From Candidatus Paceibacter sp. (GTDB lineage Bacteria > Patescibacteriota > Minisyncoccia > UBA6257 > 02-FULL-45-10c), in the NCBI GenBank assembly GCA_020724845.1, contig DYGE01000008.1:1-41158 (forward strand): DNA of 41,158 nt. Reading direction: 5' to 3'. Under the pieces are notes generated by a model that did no database searches, was not told the DNA's origin, and saw only the letters and a list, made by a program, of their open reading frames with translations. Made by a program: the position numbers and the translations under genes. Below are positions 1 through 7,833 of this stretch, piece after piece. The first letter of the stretch is position 1, and the number at the start of each line of letters is the position of its first letter.

Positions 1-640
1 GATGAGCGGCAATAGTTATAAAATCGCTTTTTGATTTTAATAGATCGACCGACCTGGTACGATCGTGAACAATTTTCAAAAATCCGATTACTTCCTTATC
101 CTCATCCATAATCCTATCGGTTATGACCCTTAACTCTTGGTGCGGCTCCTCAAAGGAAATATCAGCTATCTGCGGATAAACTCCTTCCGGCGACTGGCGC
201 ACCACTACCGGAGCCAAAGACTGGAAAACAGTTTTGGCCAAGACGCCAAGTTTCGGATTGCTGACGCTAGCCGGAGTCAGTTTTTGGCCGACGACTTCGC
301 TGGCTTTTAAATCAAAAATGCTTTCCGCCGCGCCGCTAAAAAGAAGGACTTTAAAATCCTGATCATAGATAATCACGCCGTCAGTCATGCTGGCGATAAT
401 ATTATCAAGGCGGGTCTTTTCCAGCCGTAGCTTAACGCTTGCCCTGGCCCCTTTTATTGAAATGGCCAAGATTGCCGCGCCAAAGGCTAAAATAATTCCG
501 AGATTTACCAGCGCCCAAGTTCGGTCGAGAAATAAAATATCTATCACTAAAACGGCTGCTGCTGAAATAACGAATAACCAAAAAACCCCCACCTCCGGCA
601 ATTTAAGATATTTTTTTAGATTTTTAAAAGCTTCTTTCAT
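1..640 (-). CDS. Sensor histidine kinase, partial (C-terminus outside window); N-terminal TM segments, PAS domain, start of HisKA
   Basis: Manual minus-strand translation from ATG at 638-640: MKEAFKNLKKYLKLPEVGVFWLFVISAAAVLVIDILFLDRTWALVNLG...NIIASMTDGVIIYDQDFKVLLFSGAAESIFDLKASEVVGQKL...KSKSDFITIAAH. This is PAS-like, then the beginning of an H-box (SDFxxxAAH). Open to the window edge, so absent from the ORF track. Confidence 0.85.
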   Translation of the reverse strand, partial: MKEAFKNLKKYLKLPEVGVFWLFVISAAAVLVIDILFLDRTWALVNLGIILAFGAAILAISIKGARASVKLRLEKTRLDNIIASMTDGVIIYDQDFKVLLFSGAAESIFDLKASEVVGQKLTPASVSNPKLGVLAKTVFQSLAPVVVRQSPEGVYPQIADISFEEPHQELRVITDRIMDEDKEVIGFLKIVHDRTRSVDLLKSKSDFITIAAH

Positions 641-659
641 TGGATAGTTACAATCCCAA

Positions 660-2114
660 TTATTGAACTTCGCCCCAGCTTTTTCCCGCTTTCATGGTGA
701 CTTTAAGCGGAACCTCCAGCTCATAAGCAGACTCCATCAGCTTTGAGATAGCCGTTCCCGCTTCTTTTATTATATCCTCACTAATTTCAAACAACAATTC
801 GTCGTGAATAGTGAGGAGCATTCTGACTTTTTCGTCCCACTTTCTTTTTTTAATCTCTTCGAAAATCGTCACCATCGCAATCTTAATAATGTCAGCCGCC
901 AACCCTTGCACGGGCATATTAATGGCCGCGCGCTCGGCCTCCGCCGCCTCTCCGCGGAACATGGAGGTTGCCCGCAACAGCCAGCGGCGCCGCCCGTTAA
1001 GATTGGTTACATACCCGAAAGTTCGCGCCTGGGCCTTTGTTTCTTCCTGCCATTCCTTAATTTTTTTAAAATCATTAAAATATTCTTCAATAAATTTTTT
1101 GGCCTCGCCGAAGTTCAAGCCGCTAGTTTTGGCAAAAGCAATCGCGCCCATTCCATAGACAACTCCGAAATTGAGGGTTTTTGCCAATCGGCGCATTTCC
1201 GGAGCCACCTCCTCCAGGGAAACATTAAAAACGTTGGCAGCTGTCAATTTATGAATATCTAAATCATCATTAAACGCCTCAATCATCTTCGGGTCTCCGG
1301 AAAGGGAAGCGAGAACCCTTAATTCAATTTGAGAGTAGTCAAAAGAAACTAACTTGTATCCTTTTTCAGCCACGAACGCCTTTCGCAATTCAGTCGCCCA
1401 ACCAGTCCCGATCGGTATGTTTTGCAAATTTGGATTTTGGGAGCTCAACCTCCCAGTAGCCGTTCCGGTTTGAATATAGGTGGTATGCACCCTCCCGTCT
1501 TTGCCAATTAATTCTTGAAGCGGCTTAACATAAGTTGATTGCAGCTTAAAAAGCTCGCGATAATCAAGTAAGTATTTGGCTATGGCATGCTTGTCTTTTA
1601 TAAGATTAAGAGTTTCAACATCAGTAGAAATAGCGCCGGTTCTGGTTTTTTTAACGCCCTTGATGTCTATCCTCAACTTTTCAAATAATACCCGCGATAA
1701 CTGCTTTGGAGAATTAATATTAAAAGTTTCTCCGGCTTCTTTATAAATTTTCTTAACCAAACCGGAAAGTTCTTTCTCCAGCTTTTTATCTAAATCTTTT
1801 AAGCCCTTCGCGTTTATTTTTATACCCTTAAGTTCCATATCCGCCAATATATTTACCAGCGGCATTTCCACCTCGTAAAAAAGCTTCTCCAATTTATATT
1901 CCTTTAGTTTCTTGGTGGCATAATTGTATAACTCTTTGTTGGTTGCCTTATTCTTTTTTAAAAATTGTTCCGCCAAATGCTCCGGCGTATATTCCTTTTC
2001 GTCCGGATTAATCATCCAATAAGCTATTCCTAAATCAAAATATCCCCCCGGCAGTTTTTTCCCGGATTTTTTCAGCTCCTTAAGCTTTTCCTTTAAGTTA
2101 AAATCTATTAGCAT
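660..2114 (-). CDS. polA: DNA polymerase I, polymerase domain (with a remnant of the 3'-5' exo region)
   Basis: Motif A SFDYSQIELRVLA, motif B RRLAKTLNFGVVYG, motif C LLTIHDELLFEI. Confidence 0.95.
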   Translation of the reverse strand: MLIDFNLKEKLKELKKSGKKLPGGYFDLGIAYWMINPDEKEYTPEHLAEQFLKKNKATNKELYNYATKKLKEYKLEKLFYEVEMPLVNILADMELKGIKINAKGLKDLDKKLEKELSGLVKKIYKEAGETFNINSPKQLSRVLFEKLRIDIKGVKKTRTGAISTDVETLNLIKDKHAIAKYLLDYRELFKLQSTYVKPLQELIGKDGRVHTTYIQTGTATGRLSSQNPNLQNIPIGTGWATELRKAFVAEKGYKLVSFDYSQIELRVLASLSGDPKMIEAFNDDLDIHKLTAANVFNVSLEEVAPEMRRLAKTLNFGVVYGMGAIAFAKTSGLNFGEAKKFIEEYFNDFKKIKEWQEETKAQARTFGYVTNLNGRRRWLLRATSMFRGEAAEAERAAINMPVQGLAADIIKIAMVTIFEEIKKRKWDEKVRMLLTIHDELLFEISEDIIKEAGTAISKLMESAYELEVPLKVTMKAGKSWGEVQ

Positions 2115-2984
2115 TTAAAGCCTCTCAACAAGCGACTTGAATCCAAGTTCTCCAAAATAATTTTTTAGCTCTTCTTTGTTGAGCGAGCCTTGTTTTAAAT
2201 CTTCAAGCGAGATTTCCAGCGGAACATCGCGCTTGATAGTCGCCAGTTTTTTGGATAAGAATGCGTTTTCTCTATTTGCTTCTAGCTTTTTCCGAAGAAC
2301 TTCTTTCGGTATCAAGGCAATATCTTCATAAATTTTCTCAACCGATCCATATTCTTTAATTAATTCCGTGGCCCCCTTTGGGCCGATTCCGGTCACGCCG
2401 GGGATATTATCGGACGCATCGCCGACCAGCGCCTTGTAATCTATTAATTGCTTTGGTGAAAATCCGTATTCCTGAAGAAACATTGCCTCGCCATAGGTAA
2501 TCGTTTTACTGACCCCCGTCTTCAATAGCTCTACCACCACCATGTCGCCATCAATCAACTGAAGATTGTCTTTATCGCCGGAAAAAATGACTATTCGCCC
2601 TTCGACAAGCTCGGGGCCTCGCTTAAACCGCTCGGCCAGCGTGCCGACGATATCATCGGCTTCATAACCGGCTTTTTCTACAACCTTAATCCCGAATTTC
2701 TCAAAAGTTTCATGCGCTTTTTGCAACTGCGAAATTAATTCATCCGCGGTCGGCGGACGATGCGCTTTGTAATCTTCAAACATTGCGTCTCGAAAAGTTG
2801 GTTCCGGGCGGTCGAAAGCTGCAGCAACGTAATCCGGCTGATGGTCGCGTAAAATTTTAATAAGAATGGACGAAAGCCCGTAAACAGCATTAATTGGCTC
2901 TCCGCTTGGCGTGGTTAATGGCGGAAGCGCGTGAAACGAGCGATGAATAAGCGAATTTGCGTCAATTAATAAAAGCTTTCTCAT
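2115..2984 (-). CDS. polA: 5'-3' exonuclease (N-terminal domain of DNA polymerase I)
   Basis: LLLIDANSLIHRSFHALPPL, FDRPEPTFRDAMFEDYKAHRPPT, GYEADDIVGTLAERF, GDASDNIPGVTGIGPKGA. Ends with TAA immediately before, and in frame with, the polymerase ORF ATG. Confidence 0.95.
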   Translation of the reverse strand: MRKLLLIDANSLIHRSFHALPPLTTPSGEPINAVYGLSSILIKILRDHQPDYVAAAFDRPEPTFRDAMFEDYKAHRPPTADELISQLQKAHETFEKFGIKVVEKAGYEADDIVGTLAERFKRGPELVEGRIVIFSGDKDNLQLIDGDMVVVELLKTGVSKTITYGEAMFLQEYGFSPKQLIDYKALVGDASDNIPGVTGIGPKGATELIKEYGSVEKIYEDIALIPKEVLRKKLEANRENAFLSKKLATIKRDVPLEISLEDLKQGSLNKEELKNYFGELGFKSLVERL

Positions 2985-3469
2985 AAGTTCTTAATTACTT
3001 TAATTATACGCTCTTTTTCATTTTTGCCATGCTCGAATTTTATCCAAATCATATTTTTGGGTAAAATTTTCTTAACCTTTTCCGGCCATTCAATAAGAAC
3101 GATATTATGGGGATCCTTGATTATTTTCTTAAAGCCTAAATCTAAAATCTCTTTTGGGCCATGAATTCTATACAGATCAAAATGATAAACAAAAAAGCGT
3201 TCAGCGGTTATCTGCCTGCCGGCAGGCAGGGCGTTTGAGCGTTTAGGAGCTATTTTGTATTTTCTAAATATTACGAAAGTGGGACTTGTTGCGTGTTGAG
3301 TAATTCCAAGCGCTTTCAAAAAGCCCTGCACAAACGCAGTCTTGCCGGCGCCAAGTTCGCCTTGAAGAGCAATGACTCTAGCGTTCAGCGTTAAGCGTTT
3401 AGCGTTTATAATTTTTTTAGCCAGCTTTGCCGCAAGTTTTTGAGTTTGCGATTTGGATTTAGTGATCAT
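2981..3469 (-). CDS. tsaE: tRNA threonylcarbamoyladenosine biosynthesis ATPase TsaE
   Basis: ALQGELGAGKTAFVQGFLKALG, SPTFVIFRKY, YHFDLYRI, LIEWPEK. Contains in-frame repeat insertions. Confidence 0.92.
   Translation of the reverse strand: MITKSKSQTQKLAAKLAKKIINAKRLTLNARVIALQGELGAGKTAFVQGFLKALGITQHATSPTFVIFRKYKIAPKRSNALPAGRQITAERFFVYHFDLYRIHGPKEILDLGFKKIIKDPHNIVLIEWPEKVKKILPKNMIWIKFEHGKNEKERIIKVIKNL
3196..3246. repeat. Composite in-frame repeat in tsaE: AACGCT-type words flanking an 18-bp perfect palindrome
   Basis: CTGCCTGCC|GGCAGGCAG at 3212-3229, flanked by gcgttcagcggttat and gcgtttgagcgtttag; encodes APKRSNALPAGRQITAERF. Confidence 0.75.
3380..3410. repeat. In-frame AACGCT-word repeat in tsaE
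   Basis: tagcgttcagcgttaagcgtttagcgtttat, encoding NAKRLTLNAR. Confidence 0.7.
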
Positions 3470-3470
3470 A

Positions 3471-3962
3471 TTAAAATAACTTAATATCTAATTTTCTTTC
3501 TAGTTGCAAGATAATATACAACCCCAAACCAGATAAAATCGCGGCAGCCAGCGCGCCTTGAATCAAGAATGACGAATCAGAAATTAAGAAAGAATTAACC
3601 GTGTTGGAGATCTGGCCCTCCCGAATTTCCATCATTCTTGATTCTTGATTTATAATTTTGGAAATTATTTGTCCTTCCGCGGCTTGTCCAGAGTAATCAA
3701 GCTCGTCTACTAAATTTCCCGAAACGTCATAAAGCGATACTTGTTCGCCATTATTATTTAGGGCGATTTTAGTTTGAGAATAAGGCAAGGCCAATTCCTG
3801 ACCGGCATCTAAAGATCCGCTCAAGCGAAAAGTTTTTCCGGAGGCATCTTTAATGATCCAGCCGGATAAATTCACGCCTGAATTTCCATTGTTTAATAAT
3901 TTTATATATTCGCTCTCCTTGTCATTGCCAACCGGATTCGGCAAAAACTCCTTTATTATCAT
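3471..3962 (-). CDS. Lamin-tail-domain-like protein with C-terminal TM segment
   Basis: IKEFLPNPVGNDKESEYIKLLNNGNSGVNLSGWIIKDASGKTFRLSG (LTD-like beta fold), hydrophobic AAAILSGLGLYIIL at the C-terminus. Confidence 0.7.
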   Translation of the reverse strand: MIIKEFLPNPVGNDKESEYIKLLNNGNSGVNLSGWIIKDASGKTFRLSGSLDAGQELALPYSQTKIALNNNGEQVSLYDVSGNLVDELDYSGQAAEGQIISKIINQESRMMEIREGQISNTVNSFLISDSSFLIQGALAAAILSGLGLYIILQLERKLDIKLF

Positions 3963-4002
3963 AGTAATAAAATAACGCTAAATTTTTATTTAAGCAAAAG
4001 AA

Positions 4003-4022
4003 AACCGGCTTTACGCCGGTGT
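4003..4022 (-). terminator. Rho-independent terminator of the HD-hydrolase gene
   Basis: Minus strand ACCGGC-GTAAA-GCCGGT followed by TTTTCTTTT. Confidence 0.7.
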
Positions 4023-4628
4023 ATTCTGTTCTCCTAGTGTTTTCTCAATTTCGTCGCACTGATCAAATATCGCTTTTTCCATGTAGCTCGCTCGCCATGC
4101 CGCGCGATAACTCCGAGATTTGAGCTCTTGGATAATTTTAGAAAATTTCTCTCTGGTTTCCTTTATCTGCTTTCTCTTTTTAGCGTCCGAACATTCACGC
4201 AAAGTACGGAGATTATGCAGTCGATCGGCGAGCTTAACCAGCAACACATCGGCATCGGCCGCAAGAAGATTACTGAAATAATCCTTCCCTTCCTCTTTAG
4301 TAAGCGCGCGAACCGAAAGCACCACTCGAGATCCAAAAATATCTTCTAAATCTTCCCAATCCAGGATGAAAGAATCCTCCTGGAGATCGTGGAGTAGGGC
4401 GGAAATAATAACGTCAGGATCAAGAATCCGAAGCTCATTAATAATGATCAGCGCCACCTCCTTAGGGTGCTCAAAATAACGCTCACCGCCATCCCTAGTC
4501 TGGCCTCTGTGTCCATACTTGGAAAGCTTGTAGGCCAGCATAACTCTGCGAAGATCCTTGGGGCTTAGCTGAAACTTGATTGCGTCCCTGAACGCCTCCC
4601 GGCCAACGCCGTTTTTGTTTTCGGTCAT
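4011..4628 (-). CDS. HD-domain hydrolase of the RelA/SpoT (MESH1-like) type
   Basis: GHRGQTRDGGERYFEHPKEVALIII, ALLHDLQEDS, LVKLADRLHNLRTL. Strong SD AAAAGGAGGCGGCATG. Confidence 0.82.
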   Translation of the reverse strand: MTENKNGVGREAFRDAIKFQLSPKDLRRVMLAYKLSKYGHRGQTRDGGERYFEHPKEVALIIINELRILDPDVIISALLHDLQEDSFILDWEDLEDIFGSRVVLSVRALTKEEGKDYFSNLLAADADVLLVKLADRLHNLRTLRECSDAKKRKQIKETREKFSKIIQELKSRSYRAAWRASYMEKAIFDQCDEIEKTLGEQNTPA

Positions 4629-4659
4629 GCCGCCTCCTTTTGGTTTTCAAGGTAAACAT

Positions 4660-4688
4660 ATAATAACACGTTTATCTTTTGATTGCAA
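4660..4688 (-). promoter_or_regulatory. Sigma70-type promoter for the HD hydrolase gene
   Basis: Minus strand TTGCAA-17 bp-TATTAT upstream of the SD and ATG at 4628. Confidence 0.55.
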
Positions 4689-4691
4689 ATT

Positions 4692-4717
4692 AAAATCCCC
4701 TTCACAGAGGGGATTTT
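4692..4717 (-). terminator. Terminator downstream of ruvB (near-symmetrical)
   Basis: AAAATCCCCT-TCACAG-AGGGGATTTT. Confidence 0.8.
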
Positions 4718-5735
4718 ATACTAAACCGCCATCGTCCGGAGATTTCCGGCCTAGGTGCTTATAAGCCGCCGGCGTTACCAGCCGACCAGCCGGGGTGCGG
4801 TTTAGCAGCCCAATACTCATTAAATACGGCTCGTAAACGTCTTCAATAATGCCCCTATCGTCGTTAAGGGCCGCTGCCAAGGTCTGGATTCCAACCGGGC
4901 CGCCATGGAACTTGTCTATAATAGTGGTTAAAAGCTGGCGGTCGGTCGGCTCAAGCCCTAATTCATCAATTTCTAACATCCCCAAAGTCGCGCCAGTCGC
5001 TTCTTCGTTGATCTCCCCGAGATTATTCACTTCAGAATAATCACGGGCCCTCCTTAATAAGCGATTAGCCACCCGCGGAGTAAAACGCGAAGCCCTAGCA
5101 ATCAGAGAAACTGCGCCATCGTCAATTTTAACGCCTAGTAAGCCGGCAGAGCGTCGAACTATTGACTCAATGTCTTTAGTGTTATAATAATCCAGCTTGA
5201 AAGACGCGCCGAAGCGGGAACGCAGCGGCCCTGAAAGCAAATTCGCCCTGGTAGTAGCGGCGACCAAAGTAAACGGCGGCAAATCCAAAGAAAGAGTCCG
5301 CGCGCCCGGGCCCTTACCGACAACTAAATGCAGTTTTCTGCTCTCCAACGCCGGATAAAGCACTTCTTCAATCTGGCGATTAAGGCGATGCGCTTCGTCA
5401 ATAAACAAAACTTCGCCTTTTTCCAAATTGCTTAAAATCGCAGCTAAATCTCCCATCTTTTCCAGCGTCGGACCGGAAGTGACCTTCAGGCTGGCATTCA
5501 TTTCCTTAGCGACCAGATGAGCCAAAGTAGTTTTGCCAAGGCCGGCCTGCCCATAAAACAAAAGATGGTCGCAGGGCTCATTCCTTTTCAAGGCCGCATC
5601 CAAAATTACCCGCAAATTGCGCTTTACCTTCTCCTGACCAACGTAATCAGCCCAGTTAGTAGGCCGAAGAGCCAGATCAACCGCGGAATCATCTTTAGTT
5701 TTATTTATAGCGCCTGACAATTTTATATCTTTCAT
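4716..5735 (-). CDS. ruvB: Holliday junction branch migration helicase RuvB
   Basis: LRPTNWADYVGQEKVKRNL, LLFYGQAGLGKTTLAHLVA, LFIDEAHRLNR, AATTRANLLSGPLRSRFG. ATG at 5735 is more plausible than the TTG start at 5747 used in the ORF track. Confidence 0.95.
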   Translation of the reverse strand: MKDIKLSGAINKTKDDSAVDLALRPTNWADYVGQEKVKRNLRVILDAALKRNEPCDHLLFYGQAGLGKTTLAHLVAKEMNASLKVTSGPTLEKMGDLAAILSNLEKGEVLFIDEAHRLNRQIEEVLYPALESRKLHLVVGKGPGARTLSLDLPPFTLVAATTRANLLSGPLRSRFGASFKLDYYNTKDIESIVRRSAGLLGVKIDDGAVSLIARASRFTPRVANRLLRRARDYSEVNNLGEINEEATGATLGMLEIDELGLEPTDRQLLTTIIDKFHGGPVGIQTLAAALNDDRGIIEDVYEPYLMSIGLLNRTPAGRLVTPAAYKHLGRKSPDDGGLV

Positions 5736-5740
5736 AGTAC

Positions 5741-5769
5741 TTGACAACTAATATGTTTTATGATATACT
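5741..5769 (+). promoter_or_regulatory. Sigma70-type promoter driving a candidate ncRNA
   Basis: TTGACA (5741-5746), 17-bp spacer, TATACT (5764-5769) on the + strand. Confidence 0.65.
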
Positions 5770-5775
5770 CCCTAT

Positions 5776-5975
5776 AATTCAATAGTTCTCTATATTTGTT
5801 ATAACTCTAATAGAAAGCTTTGTTCTGTGGGCGGGAATTGCTTTATTGATAGGATGACTTGGCTCAGGCGAGGTCACTCCCAATAACAATTCTATCCTTT
5901 TCTAAACTTGTTTAGAAAAGTTCCACTTTTCCCTTACGGGATTTGCCCACAGAACAAAGCTTTTTATTATTTTCA
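5776..5975 (+). ncRNA. Candidate structured ncRNA, family not recognised
   Basis: Perfect 19-bp closing helix 5814-5832/5945-5963. Internal helices: 5835-5848/5881-5892 with 5852-5858/5873-5880 inside it; 5897-5906/5911-5920; 5930-5933/5938-5941. A TTTTTATTATTTT tract follows. Lies downstream of the promoter at 5741-5769 in a 276-bp intergenic gap. Confidence 0.6.
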
Positions 5976-6023
5976 ATTCTTTTTCTGTTTCTTTGTTCTT
6001 CTGTTTTTATGTTTCTATGTTAA

Positions 6024-7691
6024 TTATGTTCTTACCGGGCCAGTTACTTTTTCGACCTCTTCCATTGTCGTAATTCCAGAGATAACTTTTAATAATCCAT
6101 CCTGCTGCATCGTTACCATTCCCTGCCCGACGGCAAAATCGTGGATCTCTATTTCTCCGGCGCTCTTATTCATCAGCATTTCCATTTCTTTGGTGACCTG
6201 AAGCAGTTCGTAGATGGCAATTCTTCCGCGATATCCGAGGTTGCCGCATTGCTCGCATCCTTTTGGCTTAAAAATTTTTATTTTTTCATAATTTTTCTTA
6301 TTAACCCGATCAGGAAGAGAATTTACGAATTTCTGATATTCTTTTTCTGATTTTTCCGCGTCCTTATCCGCCATTTTACAATTCTCACAAAGCCGCTTAA
6401 CCAAGCGCTGGGCGATAACCAAATTCAGAGAGGGGCCGATGCTGGTCGGCTTAACTCCTAAATCTATCAAGCGAGGAATGGCGCCGGCAGCTTGGTTCGC
6501 GTGGACGGTAGAAAAGACCAAATGGCCGGTTAAAGCCGCTTGGATGGCAATTTTTGACGTTTCTTTATCGCGTATTTCCCCGATTAAAATAACATCCGGA
6601 TCCTGCCGCATCAGCGACTTCAAACCGTTGGAAAAAGTGTAGTTCGCTTCCGGATTGACCTGGGTTTGCTCAATTCCTTCCAGGTGGTACTCAATAGGAT
6701 CTTCAATAGTAATGATTTTGATATTCGGCGAACGCTTATGTTTCAAAAAAGCATAAAGCGTCGTTGTTTTTCCAGAACCGGTAGGCCCGGTATTCAGCGC
6801 CATTCCATTAGGCCGTTTCAGCTCGCCTTCAATAATTTTTAAATCATCTTCACGAAGACCAAGGTCGCCCAAACTCAAATCTAAGGCGTCCGGATCCAAA
6901 ACCCTCATAACGATAACTTCGCCGAATTCCGAAGGGGCAACCGCCACCCTTAATTCAATTTCTTTCTTTCCAAGGCCGATAGTGAATCTCCCGTCTTGAG
7001 CCTCGTCCTTCACGTTCAGCTTCAGATTGGAAAGCAGTTTAATGCGAGAAGTCAGATAGCCGTAAATTGTAATTTTTAAATTAGTAATGACATCTTGCAA
7101 ATCCCCGTCTATTCTGTAGCGTATTTTGATCGCGTCTTTAGACGGTTCAAAATGAATATCCGAAGCCCGATTGCTTAGAGCCCCTGCTAAAATAATTTCT
7201 AAAATTTGGGCGGTCGGGAAATTTTTGAAATCAAAATTTTCTATTTCTAATTTAACCGCTTCGAGCTTGGTAAGTTTTTTTATTAAACTTTCAATTCTTT
7301 CCCGGTCAACGTCAATTCGCCCGGTTATCGGCGCGGTCTTTTTGGTAATGTACCTGTAAAATTCCCAAGCCCGATTAAGGCTGGCCAAAGAAACAATAAA
7401 AGTTTTCAGCTGAAAGCCCTTTTTTTCCAGCTCTTGCAATATATCCTTTGCTTTTGGCTCTTCTGTGTCAAAGGCGATAAAAACTACCCGATCTCCTTTT
7501 TTTTCAACCGTCGCGACCTTGGCTTCTTTCGCTTTTTCTTCAGGAATAAGCTCTAGGGCGTCGGTTTCAACCGGCTGGGCAGAAAAGTCCAAATAAAGCA
7601 TTCCCCTCTGCATCGCCCGCCGCTCCGCATCGCGCTCCTCCGCCGCTTTTCGGGACTTCTCCAATACGCGTTTTAGGTTGTCCTGAGCCAT
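6024..7691 (-). CDS. Type II secretion / type IV pilus assembly ATPase (GspE/PilB family)
   Basis: SNRASDIHFEPSKDAIKIRYRIDGDL, NTGPTGSGKTTTLYAFL, TIEDPIEYHLEGIEQTQVN, LMRQDPDVILIGEIRDKETS, CENCK / CEQCGNLGYRGR. Confidence 0.95.
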   Translation of the reverse strand: MAQDNLKRVLEKSRKAAEERDAERRAMQRGMLYLDFSAQPVETDALELIPEEKAKEAKVATVEKKGDRVVFIAFDTEEPKAKDILQELEKKGFQLKTFIVSLASLNRAWEFYRYITKKTAPITGRIDVDRERIESLIKKLTKLEAVKLEIENFDFKNFPTAQILEIILAGALSNRASDIHFEPSKDAIKIRYRIDGDLQDVITNLKITIYGYLTSRIKLLSNLKLNVKDEAQDGRFTIGLGKKEIELRVAVAPSEFGEVIVMRVLDPDALDLSLGDLGLREDDLKIIEGELKRPNGMALNTGPTGSGKTTTLYAFLKHKRSPNIKIITIEDPIEYHLEGIEQTQVNPEANYTFSNGLKSLMRQDPDVILIGEIRDKETSKIAIQAALTGHLVFSTVHANQAAGAIPRLIDLGVKPTSIGPSLNLVIAQRLVKRLCENCKMADKDAEKSEKEYQKFVNSLPDRVNKKNYEKIKIFKPKGCEQCGNLGYRGRIAIYELLQVTKEMEMLMNKSAGEIEIHDFAVGQGMVTMQQDGLLKVISGITTMEEVEKVTGPVRT

Positions 7692-7765
7692 TTCTTATAT
7701 CTTATGTTTAAGCGAGGCGGTTTGGCAAGCAAAATTGTGAATAAGCCGCGTTACTTAATTTTATT

Positions 7766-7794
7766 TTGACAACCTTCTCCGGAGAAGATAAGAT
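7766..7794 (+). promoter_or_regulatory. Sigma70-type promoter with a 14-bp palindrome in the spacer
   Basis: TTGACA (7766-7771), 17-bp spacer containing CTTCTCCGGAGAAG, TAAGAT (7789-7794). Confidence 0.6.
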
Positions 7795-7833
7795 AGAAAC
7801 AGCTTAAATTGATAACCAAATCAGGAGGGATTA

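Noticed and set aside
387-647. 86-aa + strand ORF
   Set aside because: Antisense to the partial histidine kinase reading frame on the minus strand.
804-1262. 152-aa and 115-aa + strand ORFs inside polA
   Set aside because: Antisense of well-conserved polymerase motifs.
5908-6201. 97-aa + strand ORF overlapping the ncRNA 3' half and gspE/pilB end
   Set aside because: Phe/Ile-rich low-complexity translation, no SD, overlaps terminator-like sequence and an established CDS.
6024-7691. GspE/PilB ATPase as part of the T4SS-like locus
   Set aside because: About 12 kb away, separated by unrelated operons, and of the T2SS/T4P family rather than VirB11.
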